DNA of 33,732 nucleotides from CAYNRG01 sp964399545 (GCA_964399545.1 CAYNRG010000012.1:1-33732); one strand, 5' to 3'. Shown: positions 23,405 to 31,775, counted from the stretch's first letter. Program-made: numbers and translations. The notes: generated by a model from the sequence alone, not told the origin.

Positions 23405-23773
23405 ATGATTCAAAATGAAAGCAGATTAAAAGTTGCTGATAACACCGGTGCTAAAGAATTATTAGTTATCCGTTGTTTAGGTGGAAGTGTGCGTAAATCT
23501 GCAAGCATTGGAGATGTTGTGGTTTGCGCAGTGAAACAAGCTGCTCCTGGTGGAACAGTTAAAAAAGGTGATGTTGTAAAAGCAGTTGTAGTTCGTACTG
23601 TTTATGGCGTTCGCCGTGAAAATGGGTCATATATCAAGTTTGATGATAATGCAGCAGTTATTATTAAAGATGATAAAGCACCAAAAGGGACACGTATTTT
23701 TGGTCCTGTAGCAAGAGAACTTCGTGAAAGAGAATACATGAAAATTGTATCTCTAGCACCGGAAGTATTGTAG
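23405..23773 (+). CDS. rplN: 50S ribosomal protein L14
   Basis: The 122-residue protein is L14, at the intersubunit surface and the binding site of ribosome silencing factor. The MIQNESRLKVADNTGAKELLVIRCLGG start and the C-terminal GPVARELREREYMKIVSLAPEVL match the family end to end. It is followed by rplX after 10 bases. Confidence 0.98.
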   Translation: MIQNESRLKVADNTGAKELLVIRCLGGSVRKSASIGDVVVCAVKQAAPGGTVKKGDVVKAVVVRTVYGVRRENGSYIKFDDNAAVIIKDDKAPKGTRIFGPVARELREREYMKIVSLAPEVL

Positions 23774-23783
23774 GAGGTCAAGG

Positions 23784-24104
23784 ATGAAAATTAAAAAAGG
23801 CGATAAAGTAAAAGTTATCACTGGTCACTACAAAGGGACTATTGGAGAAGTTACTGCTGTATTTCCGAAACAAGAAAAAGTAATTGTTGAAGGAGTTAAC
23901 TTAATCAAAAAAACAATCAAACCAACAGATATGAATCCTGAAGGTGGAATCATGGAGAAAGAAGCACCAATCCATGTATCTAATGTAATGATTTATGATT
24001 CAAAAGAAAAAGCGGTTAGCCGTGTTGGGTATAAATTTGAGAAAGATGAAAAAGTCCGTGTTTACAAAAAAACAGGGAAAGAAATCAAAGGAGGTAAGAA
24101 GTAA
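23784..24104 (+). CDS. rplX: 50S ribosomal protein L24
   Basis: The 106-residue protein is L24, an assembly initiator. It starts with a KOW motif (MKIKKGDKVKVITGHYKGTIGEV) and continues VIVEGVNLIKKTIKP and the HVSNVMIYD strand. Its stop overlaps the rplE start by one base (TAATG), coupling the two genes. Confidence 0.97.
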   Translation: MKIKKGDKVKVITGHYKGTIGEVTAVFPKQEKVIVEGVNLIKKTIKPTDMNPEGGIMEKEAPIHVSNVMIYDSKEKAVSRVGYKFEKDEKVRVYKKTGKEIKGGKK

Positions 24105-24643
24105 TGAGTCGCCTTCTAGACAAGTATAAAACTAGTGTAATTCCAGCACTAACGAAAAAATTTGAGTATACTACAGTAATGCAGTGTCCAAAAGTGGATA
24201 AAGTGGTTATCAATTTGGGAATTGGAGATGCAATTGCAAATCCAAAAGCGTTGGATGATGCAGTTGCTGAATTAACGCAAATTTCAGGTCAAAAACCTGT
24301 AATTACCAAAGCGAAACAATCTATCGCGAATTTCAAACTTCGTGAGGGGATGCCAATTGGATGTAAAGTTACTCTTCGTGGAGAGCGCATGTATGAATTT
24401 TTGGATAAATTGTTCAATATTTCATTACCACGCGTAAGAGATTTTCACGGTGTAAGTAAAACCGCATTTGATGGACGTGGTAACTATACTCTTGGAGTAA
24501 AAGAACAAATCATTTTCCCAGAAATTAACTTTGATAAAGTTAATCGCGTAAGAGGAATGGATATTGTAATTGTTACGACAGCGAAAACAAATGAAGAGGC
24601 GAAGGAATTGCTTGCTGAAATGGGCATGCCTTTTGCTAAGTAA
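24104..24643 (+). CDS. rplE: 50S ribosomal protein L5
   Basis: The 179-residue protein is L5, which contacts 5S rRNA and the P-site tRNA. Typical are MSRLLDKYKTSVIPALTKKF, the QKPVITKAKQSIANFKLREG stretch, GCKVTLRGERMYEFLDKLFNISLPRVRDF and the RGMDIVIVTTAKTNEEA end. Its start overlaps the rplX stop; rpsN follows after 11 bases. Confidence 0.98.
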   Translation: MSRLLDKYKTSVIPALTKKFEYTTVMQCPKVDKVVINLGIGDAIANPKALDDAVAELTQISGQKPVITKAKQSIANFKLREGMPIGCKVTLRGERMYEFLDKLFNISLPRVRDFHGVSKTAFDGRGNYTLGVKEQIIFPEINFDKVNRVRGMDIVIVTTAKTNEEAKELLAEMGMPFAK

Positions 24644-24654
24644 GGAGACGAACA

Positions 24655-24840
24655 ATGGCAAAAACATCAAAGAAAATTAGACAACAACGTCCTCAAAAAT
24701 TCTCATCGCGTGAGTATTCACGTTGTGAGCGTTGTGGACGTCCACATTCTGTATTACGTAAATACAAATTGTGCCGTATCTGCTTCCGTGAATTAGCGTA
24801 TAAAGGGCAAATTCCTGGAGTCAGAAAGGCTAGTTGGTAA
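24655..24840 (+). CDS. rpsN: 30S ribosomal protein S14, zinc type
   Basis: The 61-residue protein is the short, zinc-binding form of S14. Cys-24, Cys-27, Cys-40 and Cys-43 form a CxxC...CxxC ribbon within SRCERCGRPHSVLRK and KLCRICFRE. This form needs zinc, in contrast to the longer cysteine-free version found in many bacteria as a backup. AAGGAG lies before the start; rpsH follows after 13 bases. Confidence 0.98.
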   Translation: MAKTSKKIRQQRPQKFSSREYSRCERCGRPHSVLRKYKLCRICFRELAYKGQIPGVRKASW

Positions 24841-24853
24841 GGAGGACGTTACG

Positions 24854-25255
24854 ATGAATATGACTGATCCAATTGCAGATATGCTAACTAGAATTCGTAA
24901 TGCAATTCAAGCACAACATGAAGTAGTAGAAATTCCTGCTTCTAAAGTGAAAGTAGAAATTGCAAAAATTCTAAAAAATGAAGGATACATTATGAATTAT
25001 GTAGTTAGTGGAGATACTGCAGCTAGTAAGAAAATTACTATTACATTAAAATATGGAGCTAATAAAGAAAGAGTTATTAGCGGAATTAAAAGAATTTCAA
25101 AACCAGGATTGCGTGTATACGCAAAACAAAATTCAATCCCTCGTGTATTGAATGGTTTGGGAATTGCGATTATCTCTACTTCTCAAGGTCTTATGACAGA
25201 TAAAGAAGCTAGAGCAAAACACGCTGGCGGCGAAGTTGTTGCCTACGTGTGGTAA
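24854..25255 (+). CDS. rpsH: 30S ribosomal protein S8
   Basis: The 133-residue protein is S8, a primary 16S central-domain binder and, in E. coli, repressor of the spc operon. The start MNMTDPIADMLTRIRNA, the LKYG strand and the C-terminal IISTSQGLMTDKEARAKHAGGEVVAYVW are diagnostic. Starts at 24854 or 24860 are both possible; the first is 8 bases from GGAGG. rplF follows after 22 bases. Confidence 0.97.
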   Translation: MNMTDPIADMLTRIRNAIQAQHEVVEIPASKVKVEIAKILKNEGYIMNYVVSGDTAASKKITITLKYGANKERVISGIKRISKPGLRVYAKQNSIPRVLNGLGIAIISTSQGLMTDKEARAKHAGGEVVAYVW

Positions 25256-25277
25256 GAAACTGAAAGGAAATTAAAAA

Positions 25278-25823
25278 ATGTCACGTATCGGAAATAAAGC
25301 GATTACCGTTCCTGCTGGTATTGAAGTTACAATTTCAGCAAGTAATGAGGTGACTGTAAAAGGTCCTAAAGGAACTTTGACACGTCAGTTTAGTCCATTA
25401 ATGGATATAAAACAAGAAGATGGAACAATTACAGTTGTTCGTCAAAATGAACAAAAACATACAAAGCAGTTGCATGGGACAACTCGTGCATTGCTTAACA
25501 ACATGATTGTTGGATGTCACGAAGGATATAGCAAAGTATTAGAAATAGTTGGTATTGGATTTCGTGCAGCAGCAAGTGGAAAGAAATTAACGTTGAATGT
25601 TGGTTACTCTCATCCTGTGGAGTTCACAGTTGAAGAGGGCTTAACAGTAGAGTGCCCAAGTAATACTGAAATTAGAATTTCAGGAATTGATAAACAACGT
25701 GTTGGAGAATTTGCAGCGGTAGTTCGAGCAACTAGAAAACCTGAACCTTATAAAGGAAAAGGAATCCGTTACAAAGGAGAACATATTCGCCGTAAAGAAG
25801 GTAAAACGGCAGCTAAGAAATAG
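25278..25823 (+). CDS. rplF: 50S ribosomal protein L6
   Basis: The 181-residue protein is L6, near the GTPase centre. It has the duplicated fold: MSRIGNKAITVPAGIEVTI and the VKGPKGTL loop in the first half, and EIVGIGFRAAASGKKLTLNVGYSHPV in the second. The C-terminus RKPEPYKGKGIRYKGEHIRRKEGKTA is the conserved RNA-binding tail. AAAGGAAA precedes the start. Confidence 0.98.
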   Translation: MSRIGNKAITVPAGIEVTISASNEVTVKGPKGTLTRQFSPLMDIKQEDGTITVVRQNEQKHTKQLHGTTRALLNNMIVGCHEGYSKVLEIVGIGFRAAASGKKLTLNVGYSHPVEFTVEEGLTVECPSNTEIRISGIDKQRVGEFAAVVRATRKPEPYKGKGIRYKGEHIRRKEGKTAAKK

Positions 25824-25844
25824 TGGGAAAGGAGAACATAGACT

Positions 25845-26201
25845 ATGCTTAAGAAAATTTCTAAAAATGAAACAAGATTACGTCGTCATGCACGTGTTCG
25901 TAGAAAAGTTAGCGGGACTCCTGAATGCCCACGCTTAAATGTTTTCCGTTCAAACTCACACATTCATGTTCAAGTGATTGATGATGTGAATGCAAAAACA
26001 TTAGCAGCATGTTCAAGTGTTGAGTTGAAAATTGAAAATGGTGGAAATGTTGCGGCAGCTCAAAAGGTTGGTGCAGAGATTGCGAAACGTTGTAAAGATG
26101 CAAACATTACTAAAGTAGTATTTGACCGTGGCGGATATGTTTACCATGGTCGTGTCCAAGCCCTAGCTACAGCAGCTAGAGAAGCTGGACTAGAATTCTA
26201 G
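25845..26201 (+). CDS. rplR: 50S ribosomal protein L18
   Basis: The 118-residue protein is L18, which binds 5S rRNA. It has the basic N-terminus ETRLRRHARVRRKVSGT, the PRLNVFRSNSHIHVQVIDD strand and the VVFDRGGYVYHGRVQALATAAREAGLEF end, all typical. AAAGGAG lies before the start; rpsE follows after about 13 bases. Confidence 0.98.
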   Translation: MLKKISKNETRLRRHARVRRKVSGTPECPRLNVFRSNSHIHVQVIDDVNAKTLAACSSVELKIENGGNVAAAQKVGAEIAKRCKDANITKVVFDRGGYVYHGRVQALATAAREAGLEF

Positions 26202-26214
26202 AAGGGAGCTCATG

Positions 26215-26727
26215 ATGGAACGTAAACCAAGAAGACAAGAACGTGTCAAAGAATTTGAAGAACGTGTCGTTGTCATTAATCGTGTCAGCAAAACTGTTAA
26301 AGGTGGTCGCCGTATGCGCTTCTCAGCTCTAGTAGTTGTTGGTGATAAAAAAGGTCGTGTTGGATATGGAACAGGGAAAGCGAATGAAGTACCTGAAGCT
26401 ATTAAAAAAGCGATTGAGTCAGCAAAGAAAAATGTTATTCGCGTAAGCTTAGCTAATGGAGGAAAAACAATTCCTCACGCGATTACTGGAACATATGGAG
26501 CTGGAGAAGTATTCCTTCGCCCGGCTGCAGAAGGGACAGGAGTTATCGCAGGTGGAGCAATCCGTGATGTACTAGAATTAGCAGGTGTTAGTGATATTCT
26601 TTCGAAATGTATTGGATCACGCACACCAATTAATATGGTTCACGCAACTGTATCAGCATTAAAAGACTTGAAAACAGTGCAAAGTGTTGCTAAATTGCGT
26701 GAGAAAAAACCACAGGAAATTCGATAG
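26215..26727 (+). CDS. rpsE: 30S ribosomal protein S5
   Basis: The 170-residue protein is S5, important for decoding fidelity. The double-stranded RNA-binding domain (RVVVINRVSKTVKGGRRMRFSALVVVGD) is followed by VPEAIKKAIESAKKNVI and the second domain. Two adjacent ATGs occur (26212 and 26215); the second lies 6 bases after GGAG and is preferred. In most Firmicutes rpmD (L30) follows here; in this window rplO starts 14 bases after the stop, so rpmD is absent from this position. Confidence 0.97.
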   Translation: MERKPRRQERVKEFEERVVVINRVSKTVKGGRRMRFSALVVVGDKKGRVGYGTGKANEVPEAIKKAIESAKKNVIRVSLANGGKTIPHAITGTYGAGEVFLRPAAEGTGVIAGGAIRDVLELAGVSDILSKCIGSRTPINMVHATVSALKDLKTVQSVAKLREKKPQEIR

Positions 26728-26741
26728 GAAGGAGAGACCAA

Positions 26742-27182
26742 ATGAAATTACATGAAATGAAATATACAAAAGGTGCTCGCCGTAAATCTTATCGTGTTGG
26801 ACGTGGGCATGGATCTGGTAATGGGAAAACCGCAGGAAAAGGTCATAAAGGACAAAACGCTCGTAGTGGTGGTGGAGTTGCTTTAGGATTTGAGGGTGGA
26901 CAAACACCATTATATAAACGAATTCCAAAAAGAGGATTTACAAACTTTACTCGTAAAGAGTATGCGATTGTGAATGTTGAAAGTTTAAATGCTTTTGAAG
27001 AAGGTGCAGTTGTTTCTATTGAAGTGATGAAAAATGCAGGATTATTCAAAAAGACATTGGATGGAGTAAAAATTCTAGGGAATGGAACGTTAGAAAAGAA
27101 ATTAACTGTGCAAGCTAATAAATTTTCTAAATCTGCAAAAGAAGCAGTTGAAAAAGCAGGCGGAAAAGTAGAGGTGATCTAA
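26742..27182 (+). CDS. rplO: 50S ribosomal protein L15
   Basis: The 146-residue protein is L15, a late-assembly protein of the 50S core. The glycine-rich N-terminus (GRGHGSGNGKTAGKGHKGQNARSGGGV) and the GFEGGQTPLYKRIPKRGFTN block are diagnostic; the C-terminal KILGNGTLEKKLTVQANKFSKSA completes the fold. It starts 14 bases after rpsE, with an AAGGAGAG site. secY begins one base after its stop. Confidence 0.98.
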   Translation: MKLHEMKYTKGARRKSYRVGRGHGSGNGKTAGKGHKGQNARSGGGVALGFEGGQTPLYKRIPKRGFTNFTRKEYAIVNVESLNAFEEGAVVSIEVMKNAGLFKKTLDGVKILGNGTLEKKLTVQANKFSKSAKEAVEKAGGKVEVI

Positions 27183-27183
27183 G

Positions 27184-28470
27184 ATGATCCAAACTTGTAT
27201 CGATTTGTTTAGAAACAAAGATACCAGAAATAAAATCTTATTTACCCTAGCTATGTTATTTGTCTATCGCTTAGGAGCAGCAATTCCTGTTCCTGGAGTA
27301 GATATTAGAGCGATCAACTCAAGTATTGCGGATAATACAGTTCTAAGTATGATGAATTTGCTTGGAGGGGGAGCCCTTCAACAATTCTCTATCTTTGCAA
27401 TGGGAGTTGGGCCATATATCACAGCGTCAATTGTTATTCAGTTATTGAGTATGGATGTAATTCCATCCTTGACTGAAATGGCAAAGTCGGGGCAACAAGG
27501 AAGAGTGAAAATTGATAAAATTACTCGTTACTTGGCTGTGATTCTTGCATTTATGCAATCATTTTCAATGGTATGGGCATTTGACAAGGGGAACAATATT
27601 TTAGAGGTTAGTTCAACTGCGAACTACCTTTATACGGCTACAATTCTTACAGCAGGAACGATGTTCTTGTTGTGGATTGGAGATCGAATCTCTCAAAAAG
27701 GTGTAGGAAATGGAGTTTCCATCATCATTTTTGCTGGGATAGTATCTGGAATGCCGGCATCATTTGTGCAGACTTATCAGATTTTAGTAGACACTAGTTC
27801 ACAAACTGTGATGTTTAATGGATTAATCCAATATTCATTGTATATATTGATGTATCTAGTCATTATTCTTCTGGTTGTCTTTATGCAAATGGCGGTTCGT
27901 AAAATCCCGATTCAATATACATCAAGTGGTGTTCAACGAGGGAAAAGTGATGTTACTTTCCTTCCGTTAAAAATTAATTCAGCTTCAGTAATTCCGGTAA
28001 TCTTTGCACAATCAATTATGCAAGTTCCGGTAATACTAAGTTTCTTCTTTCCTTCAAACTCTTTCTCAGCAACGTTGGGGAAAGTCTTGAATATGACAGA
28101 ACCTCTAGGGTTAATGATTTATGCGTTGTTAATTGTTTTCTTTACTTTCTTCTATACTAACCTTCAGGTTGATCCAGAGAAGGTTGCAGAAAATTTAGGG
28201 AAAAGTGGAGCGTATATCCCAGGGATTCGTCCAGGAAAAGAGACAAAAGAGTATTTAGGAAAAGTATTAAACCGAATTACAGTAATGGGAGCTATGGGAT
28301 TAACATTCCTAGCAATTCTCCCTTACCTATTAACGATGTTTACAAACCTTCCGTCAAGTATTGCTCTTGGTGGAACAGGAATTATCATCGTTGTCGGTGT
28401 TGCGATGGAAACGGTAAGACAATTAAAAGGTCAATTGACCCAGAAGTCGTATCGTGGATTTTTGAGATAA
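27184..28470 (+). CDS. secY: Preprotein translocase subunit SecY
   Basis: The 428-residue membrane protein is the channel-forming subunit of the Sec translocon, with ten predicted membrane helices. The N-terminal RNKDTRNKILFTL, the plug and helix 2 region (MGVGPYITASIVIQLL at about residues 73-88), IPIQYTSSGVQRG and the cytosolic loop NLQVDPEKVAENLGKSGAYIPGIRPG are typical. It follows rplO by a single base and precedes adk by 12 bases. It is complete. Confidence 0.98.
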   Translation: MIQTCIDLFRNKDTRNKILFTLAMLFVYRLGAAIPVPGVDIRAINSSIADNTVLSMMNLLGGGALQQFSIFAMGVGPYITASIVIQLLSMDVIPSLTEMAKSGQQGRVKIDKITRYLAVILAFMQSFSMVWAFDKGNNILEVSSTANYLYTATILTAGTMFLLWIGDRISQKGVGNGVSIIIFAGIVSGMPASFVQTYQILVDTSSQTVMFNGLIQYSLYILMYLVIILLVVFMQMAVRKIPIQYTSSGVQRGKSDVTFLPLKINSASVIPVIFAQSIMQVPVILSFFFPSNSFSATLGKVLNMTEPLGLMIYALLIVFFTFFYTNLQVDPEKVAENLGKSGAYIPGIRPGKETKEYLGKVLNRITVMGAMGLTFLAILPYLLTMFTNLPSSIALGGTGIIIVVGVAMETVRQLKGQLTQKSYRGFLR

Positions 28471-28482
28471 GAAGGGGAATCA

Positions 28483-29133
28483 ATGAATATTTTAATTATG
28501 GGCCCTGCCGGTAGCGGGAAGGGAACGCAATCAAAAAAAATTCTTGAGGATTATCAAATCTCTCATATTTCAACAGGAGATATGTTTAGAGATGCGATTA
28601 ATAAAGAAACAGACTTAGGAATTCAAGCGAAAAAATTTATTAATCAAGGGTTACTTGTCCCTGATGAGTTAACAATTGGATTAGTTAAGGAACGATTGAA
28701 ACAAGAAGATTGCCAAAAGGGATATCTTCTCGATGGATTTCCGCGTTCTCTTTCCCAAGCGAAAGCTTTAGAAGAGATTTGTCAAGAAATCAATCGACCA
28801 ATTGAATTAGTGATTCATTTGGATGTTGATTATGGTGACTTAGCAAAAAGAGTAACTGGACGAAGAGTCTGTAGAAATTGTGGAGCTATCTATCACATTG
28901 AAAACAATCCTTCTAAAATTGAGGGTGTTTGTGATTCGTGTGGTGGAGAGGTCTATCAGCGTTCAGATGATACCGAAGAGGAATTAAAGGTCCGCTTAGA
29001 TGTGTATTATACTGAAACTAAACCTTGTCTTGATTTTTATCAAGAGAAAGGGAGATTAATTCATATTAATGCATCACAAGACATTAACGTGGTGTATAAT
29101 AATATACAGGATGCTTTGGCAGCTTTGAAGTAA
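28483..29133 (+). CDS. adk: Adenylate kinase (zinc-binding LID)
   Basis: The 216-residue enzyme converts ATP and AMP to two ADP. It has the P-loop GPAGSGKGT (7-15), the AMP-binding TGDMFRDA (31-38), DGFPRS (84-89) and a long LID. The LID holds Cys-130, Cys-133, Cys-150 and Cys-153, the four-cysteine zinc form found in Gram-positives. AGGGG precedes the ATG. Many Firmicutes carry map (methionine aminopeptidase) directly after adk; here a 29149-29170 hairpin and infA follow instead. Confidence 0.98.
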   Translation: MNILIMGPAGSGKGTQSKKILEDYQISHISTGDMFRDAINKETDLGIQAKKFINQGLLVPDELTIGLVKERLKQEDCQKGYLLDGFPRSLSQAKALEEICQEINRPIELVIHLDVDYGDLAKRVTGRRVCRNCGAIYHIENNPSKIEGVCDSCGGEVYQRSDDTEEELKVRLDVYYTETKPCLDFYQEKGRLIHINASQDINVVYNNIQDALAALK

Positions 29134-29148
29134 TTCAACAAATTTCTT

Positions 29149-29205
29149 ACCTGGGCAACTTTGCCTAGGTGAGATATTCCAAAGGGAACGATTCTATATA
29201 TAGAA
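29149..29205 (+). promoter_or_regulatory. infA leader with two inverted repeats
   Basis: A 9-bp stem (ACCTGGGCA at 29149-29157 and TGCCTAGGT at 29162-29170, one G-U pair, ACTT loop) is followed by a perfect 14-bp palindrome TTCTATATATAGAA (29192-29205). The palindrome ends in the AAGGAGG ribosome site of infA. The first stem lacks a T-run and so is not a standard terminator. Confidence 0.45.
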
Positions 29206-29222
29206 GGAGGAAACTTATTTTA

Positions 29223-29441
29223 ATGAGCAAACAAGATGTCATTGAAATTGATGGAATTGTTGAAGAAACACTTCCGGATGCAAAGTTCAAGGTGAAACTA
29301 CAGAATGGACACGTTATTCTGGCTCACGTTTCTGGTAAAATCCGTATGCATTACATTCGCATTTTACCAGGGGATCGTGTCACAGTAGAAATTTCGCCAT
29401 ATGATTTAACACGTGGGCGTATTACATTTAGACACAAATAG
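29223..29441 (+). CDS. infA: Translation initiation factor IF-1
   Basis: The 72-residue protein is IF-1, an OB-fold factor that occupies the ribosomal A site during initiation. It starts MSKQDVIEIDGIVEETLPDA and has the HVSGKIRMHYIRILPGDRV block and YDLTRGRITFRHK end. An upstream in-frame ATG at 29169 is rejected because its extension is not family-like and it spans the leader palindrome. The AAGGAGG site lies 12 bases from the start, an unusually long gap. Confidence 0.97.
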   Translation: MSKQDVIEIDGIVEETLPDAKFKVKLQNGHVILAHVSGKIRMHYIRILPGDRVTVEISPYDLTRGRITFRHK

Positions 29442-29459
29442 TCTAGGAGGGAAAAACAA

Positions 29460-29576
29460 ATGAAAGTAAGACCATCAGTCAAACCAATTTGTGATAAGTG
29501 CCGAATTATCAAGCGCAAAGGTACCGTAATGGTAATTTGTGAAAACCCTAAACATAAACAACGTCAAGGAAACTAG
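29460..29576 (+). CDS. rpmJ: 50S ribosomal protein L36 (zinc type)
   Basis: A 38-residue protein, the last small ribosomal protein of the spc group. The sequence begins MKVRPSVKPICDKCRIIKRKG and ends KHKQRQGN. Cys-11, Cys-14, Cys-27 and His-32 form the zinc-binding CxxC...CxxxxH set. AGGAGGG lies about 8 bases before the ATG; the stop is the TAG at 29574-29576. It sits between infA and rpsM, as in other Firmicutes. Confidence 0.97.
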   Translation: MKVRPSVKPICDKCRIIKRKGTVMVICENPKHKQRQGN

Positions 29577-29590
29577 GAGGAAAATAAGAT

Positions 29591-29956
29591 ATGGCTCGTA
29601 TTGCTGGAGTAGATATTCCACGCGACAAGCGTGTAGTAGTATCATTAACATACATTTATGGAATTGGCTTATCTAAAGCAAAAGCAATTCTAGAAGATTG
29701 TAAAATTAGTGAGGATATCCGTGTAAAAGATTTAACGGATGATCAAATTAATGAAATTCGTACAAGAATTGACAAAATTAAAGTTGAGGGAGATCTTCGT
29801 CGTGAAGTTCAACTGAACATTAAGCGATTAATGGAAATTGGGTGCTATCGCGGAATTCGCCATAGAAGAAAATTACCAGTTCGTGGACAAAGAACAAAAA
29901 CAAATGCACGTACACGTAAAGGACCACGTCGTACTGTTGCGAATAAAAAGAAATAG
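29591..29956 (+). CDS. rpsM: 30S ribosomal protein S13
   Basis: The 121-residue protein is S13 of the 30S head, contacting the P-site tRNA and the 50S subunit. Typical are MARIAGVDIPRDKRVVVSLTYIYGIG, the helical core and the basic tail CYRGIRHRRKLPVRGQRTKTNARTRKGPR. It follows rpmJ after 14 bases with an AGGAGG site; rpsK follows after 19 bases. Confidence 0.98.
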   Translation: MARIAGVDIPRDKRVVVSLTYIYGIGLSKAKAILEDCKISEDIRVKDLTDDQINEIRTRIDKIKVEGDLRREVQLNIKRLMEIGCYRGIRHRRKLPVRGQRTKTNARTRKGPRRTVANKKK

Positions 29957-29975
29957 TGATAGGAGGAAAGTATAA

Positions 29976-30365
29976 ATGGCAAACAAATCAACAGGACGTA
30001 AAAAACGCGTCCGTAAGAATATAGCAAAAGGTTGTGCGCATATTCATTCAACATTTAACAACACCATCGTGACTATCACAGATGAAGCAGGAAATGCAAT
30101 TGCTTGGTCAAGTGCGGGAGCTTTAGGATTTAAAGGGTCTCGTAAGTCAACTCCATATGCTGCTCAAATGGCAGGAGAAGCTGCTGCTAAAGGTGCAGTT
30201 GATCATGGAATGAAAGTTGTTGAAGTAAGTGTTAAAGGAACAGGACCAGGGCGTGAAGCTGCTGTTCGCTCTTTACAGACTGCAGGACTTGAAATTACAG
30301 CGATTAATGATGTAACTCCAATTCCTCATAACGGATGTCGTCCACCAAAACGACCTCGTGGTTAA
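29976..30365 (+). CDS. rpsK: 30S ribosomal protein S11
   Basis: The 129-residue protein is S11, near the mRNA exit on the platform. It has AHIHSTFNNTIVTITDEAGNAIAWSSAG and the conserved SVKGTGPGREAAVRSL and TPIPHNGCRPPKRPRG end. AGGAGG precedes the start. rpoA follows 23 bases later. Confidence 0.98.
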   Translation: MANKSTGRKKRVRKNIAKGCAHIHSTFNNTIVTITDEAGNAIAWSSAGALGFKGSRKSTPYAAQMAGEAAAKGAVDHGMKVVEVSVKGTGPGREAAVRSLQTAGLEITAINDVTPIPHNGCRPPKRPRG

Positions 30366-30388
30366 AAATAAAGAAGGAGGAAACACGA

Positions 30389-31348
30389 ATGCAAAAGTTT
30401 GAACGCGCCAATTTTGAAGTAAAAGAATATGTAGAAACTGACAATTACGGAAAGTTTGTAATTGAACCTCTTGAAAGAGGTTTTGGAACAACAATTGGTA
30501 ATGCACTAAGACGTGTTTTACTTTCATCTTTACCTGGAGCTGCTGTTTACTCAATTAAAGTAGATGGTGTTTACCATGAATTCACATCGATTCCAGGAGT
30601 TAAAGAAGATGTGACCATGATGATTTTAAATATTAAAAATCTGATTATGAAGATTGAAGATGATGAAGTTTATACATTAAGAATTTCTGCTAAAGGTTCT
30701 TCAACAGTAACTGCGGGGGACATTATTTGTCCTGCAGGAGTTGAAATTCTGAATAAGGATTTAGTTATTGCGCATCTAGAAAAAGATGGTGCGTTGGAAA
30801 TGGAACTAAAAGCTAGAAATGGTCGCGGTTATGTAAGCGCCGATGTAAATAAAAATTTATATCAAGGGGCAGCACAAACTGTAGGAGTGGTATACACGGA
30901 TTCAATTTATACACCAGTGGAAAGAATTTCTTATAATGTAGAACCTACTCGTGTAGGGCAAGATGGGAAATACGATCGATTAATATTTGAAGTATTCACT
31001 AATGGATCAATCACGCCACAAATGTCGTTGGCATTAGGATCAAAGATCTTAATGGACCATTTAGATCTACTTGCAAATATTCAAGATTCTGTTGTAGATA
31101 TGGAATCTTGTATGAAAGATGCAAATGGAGAAGTGGTAAACAAAGGACTAGTGATGATGATTGAGGACTTGGATTTATCGGTTCGTTCATACAATTGTTT
31201 GAAACGTGCAGGTATCCAAACTGTTGAAGAGTTAACTCAAAAAACAGAAGATGAGATGATGAGAGTTCGCAATTTAGGGAAGAAATCATTAAAAGAAGTT
31301 AAAGAAAAAATCTATGAATTAGGATTTAACTTTAAATCATTTGAATAG
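30389..31348 (+). CDS. rpoA: RNA polymerase alpha subunit
   Basis: The 319-residue protein is RpoA. The N-terminal domain (MQKFERANFEVKE...EPLERGFGTTIGNALRRVLLSSLPG, about residues 1-230) dimerises and starts RNA polymerase assembly. The C-terminal domain (about 250-319; LDLSVRSYNCLKRAGIQTVEEL and NLGKKSLKEV) binds UP elements and activators. An earlier in-frame ATG at 30335 lies inside rpsK; the ATG at 30389 has GAAGGAGG 8 bases upstream and gives the family N-terminus. rplQ follows after 20 bases. Confidence 0.98.
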   Translation: MQKFERANFEVKEYVETDNYGKFVIEPLERGFGTTIGNALRRVLLSSLPGAAVYSIKVDGVYHEFTSIPGVKEDVTMMILNIKNLIMKIEDDEVYTLRISAKGSSTVTAGDIICPAGVEILNKDLVIAHLEKDGALEMELKARNGRGYVSADVNKNLYQGAAQTVGVVYTDSIYTPVERISYNVEPTRVGQDGKYDRLIFEVFTNGSITPQMSLALGSKILMDHLDLLANIQDSVVDMESCMKDANGEVVNKGLVMMIEDLDLSVRSYNCLKRAGIQTVEELTQKTEDEMMRVRNLGKKSLKEVKEKIYELGFNFKSFE

Positions 31349-31368
31349 GAAATAGGAGGAATAGGTAG

Positions 31369-31731
31369 ATGAAAAACCGTCGTTTTGGACGCAAAGCAGA
31401 TCACCGCAAGGCGATGCTTAGAAATATGGCAACATCAGTTATTCTTCACGGGAAAATTGAAACTACAGAAATGAAGGCGAAAGATCTTCGTTCAGTTGTG
31501 GATGAAATGATTACATTGGGAAAACGTGGAGACTTACATGCACGTCGCCAAGCGGCTGCATATATCCGTAATGTTGTTGCGGATAAGGACACTGAACAAA
31601 CAGTACTTCAAAAGTTATTTTCTGAAGTAGCACCAAAGTATCAAGACCGCAATGGTGGATATACTCGTGTTGTAAAAACAAGAACACGCCGTGGTGATAA
31701 TGCACCAATGGCATTTATAGAATTAGTTTAG
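31369..31731 (+). CDS. rplQ: 50S ribosomal protein L17
   Basis: The 120-residue protein is L17, near the tunnel exit, and closes the S10-spc-alpha run. It has KNRRFGRKADHRKAMLRNMATSVILHGKIETTE and the C-terminal GGYTRVVKTRTRRGDNAPMAFIELV. AGGAGG lies before the ATG. A terminator follows 9 bases after the stop. Confidence 0.98.
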   Translation: MKNRRFGRKADHRKAMLRNMATSVILHGKIETTEMKAKDLRSVVDEMITLGKRGDLHARRQAAAYIRNVVADKDTEQTVLQKLFSEVAPKYQDRNGGYTRVVKTRTRRGDNAPMAFIELV

Positions 31732-31740
31732 TAATGATTT

Positions 31741-31775
31741 AAGCATCGACTTCTTTTGAAGTGGGTGCTTTTTTT
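31741..31775 (+). terminator. Terminator of the S10-spc-alpha operon
   Basis: Arms AAGCATCGACTTC (31741-31753) and GAAGTGGGTGCTT (31758-31770) pair with one mismatch and one G-U pair around a TTTT loop, followed by five more T. It stands right after rplQ. Confidence 0.88.

Noticed and set aside
29149..29170. Terminator between adk and infA
   Set aside because: The stem has no T-run and lies within a continuous ribosomal operon, so it is listed as a leader structure.
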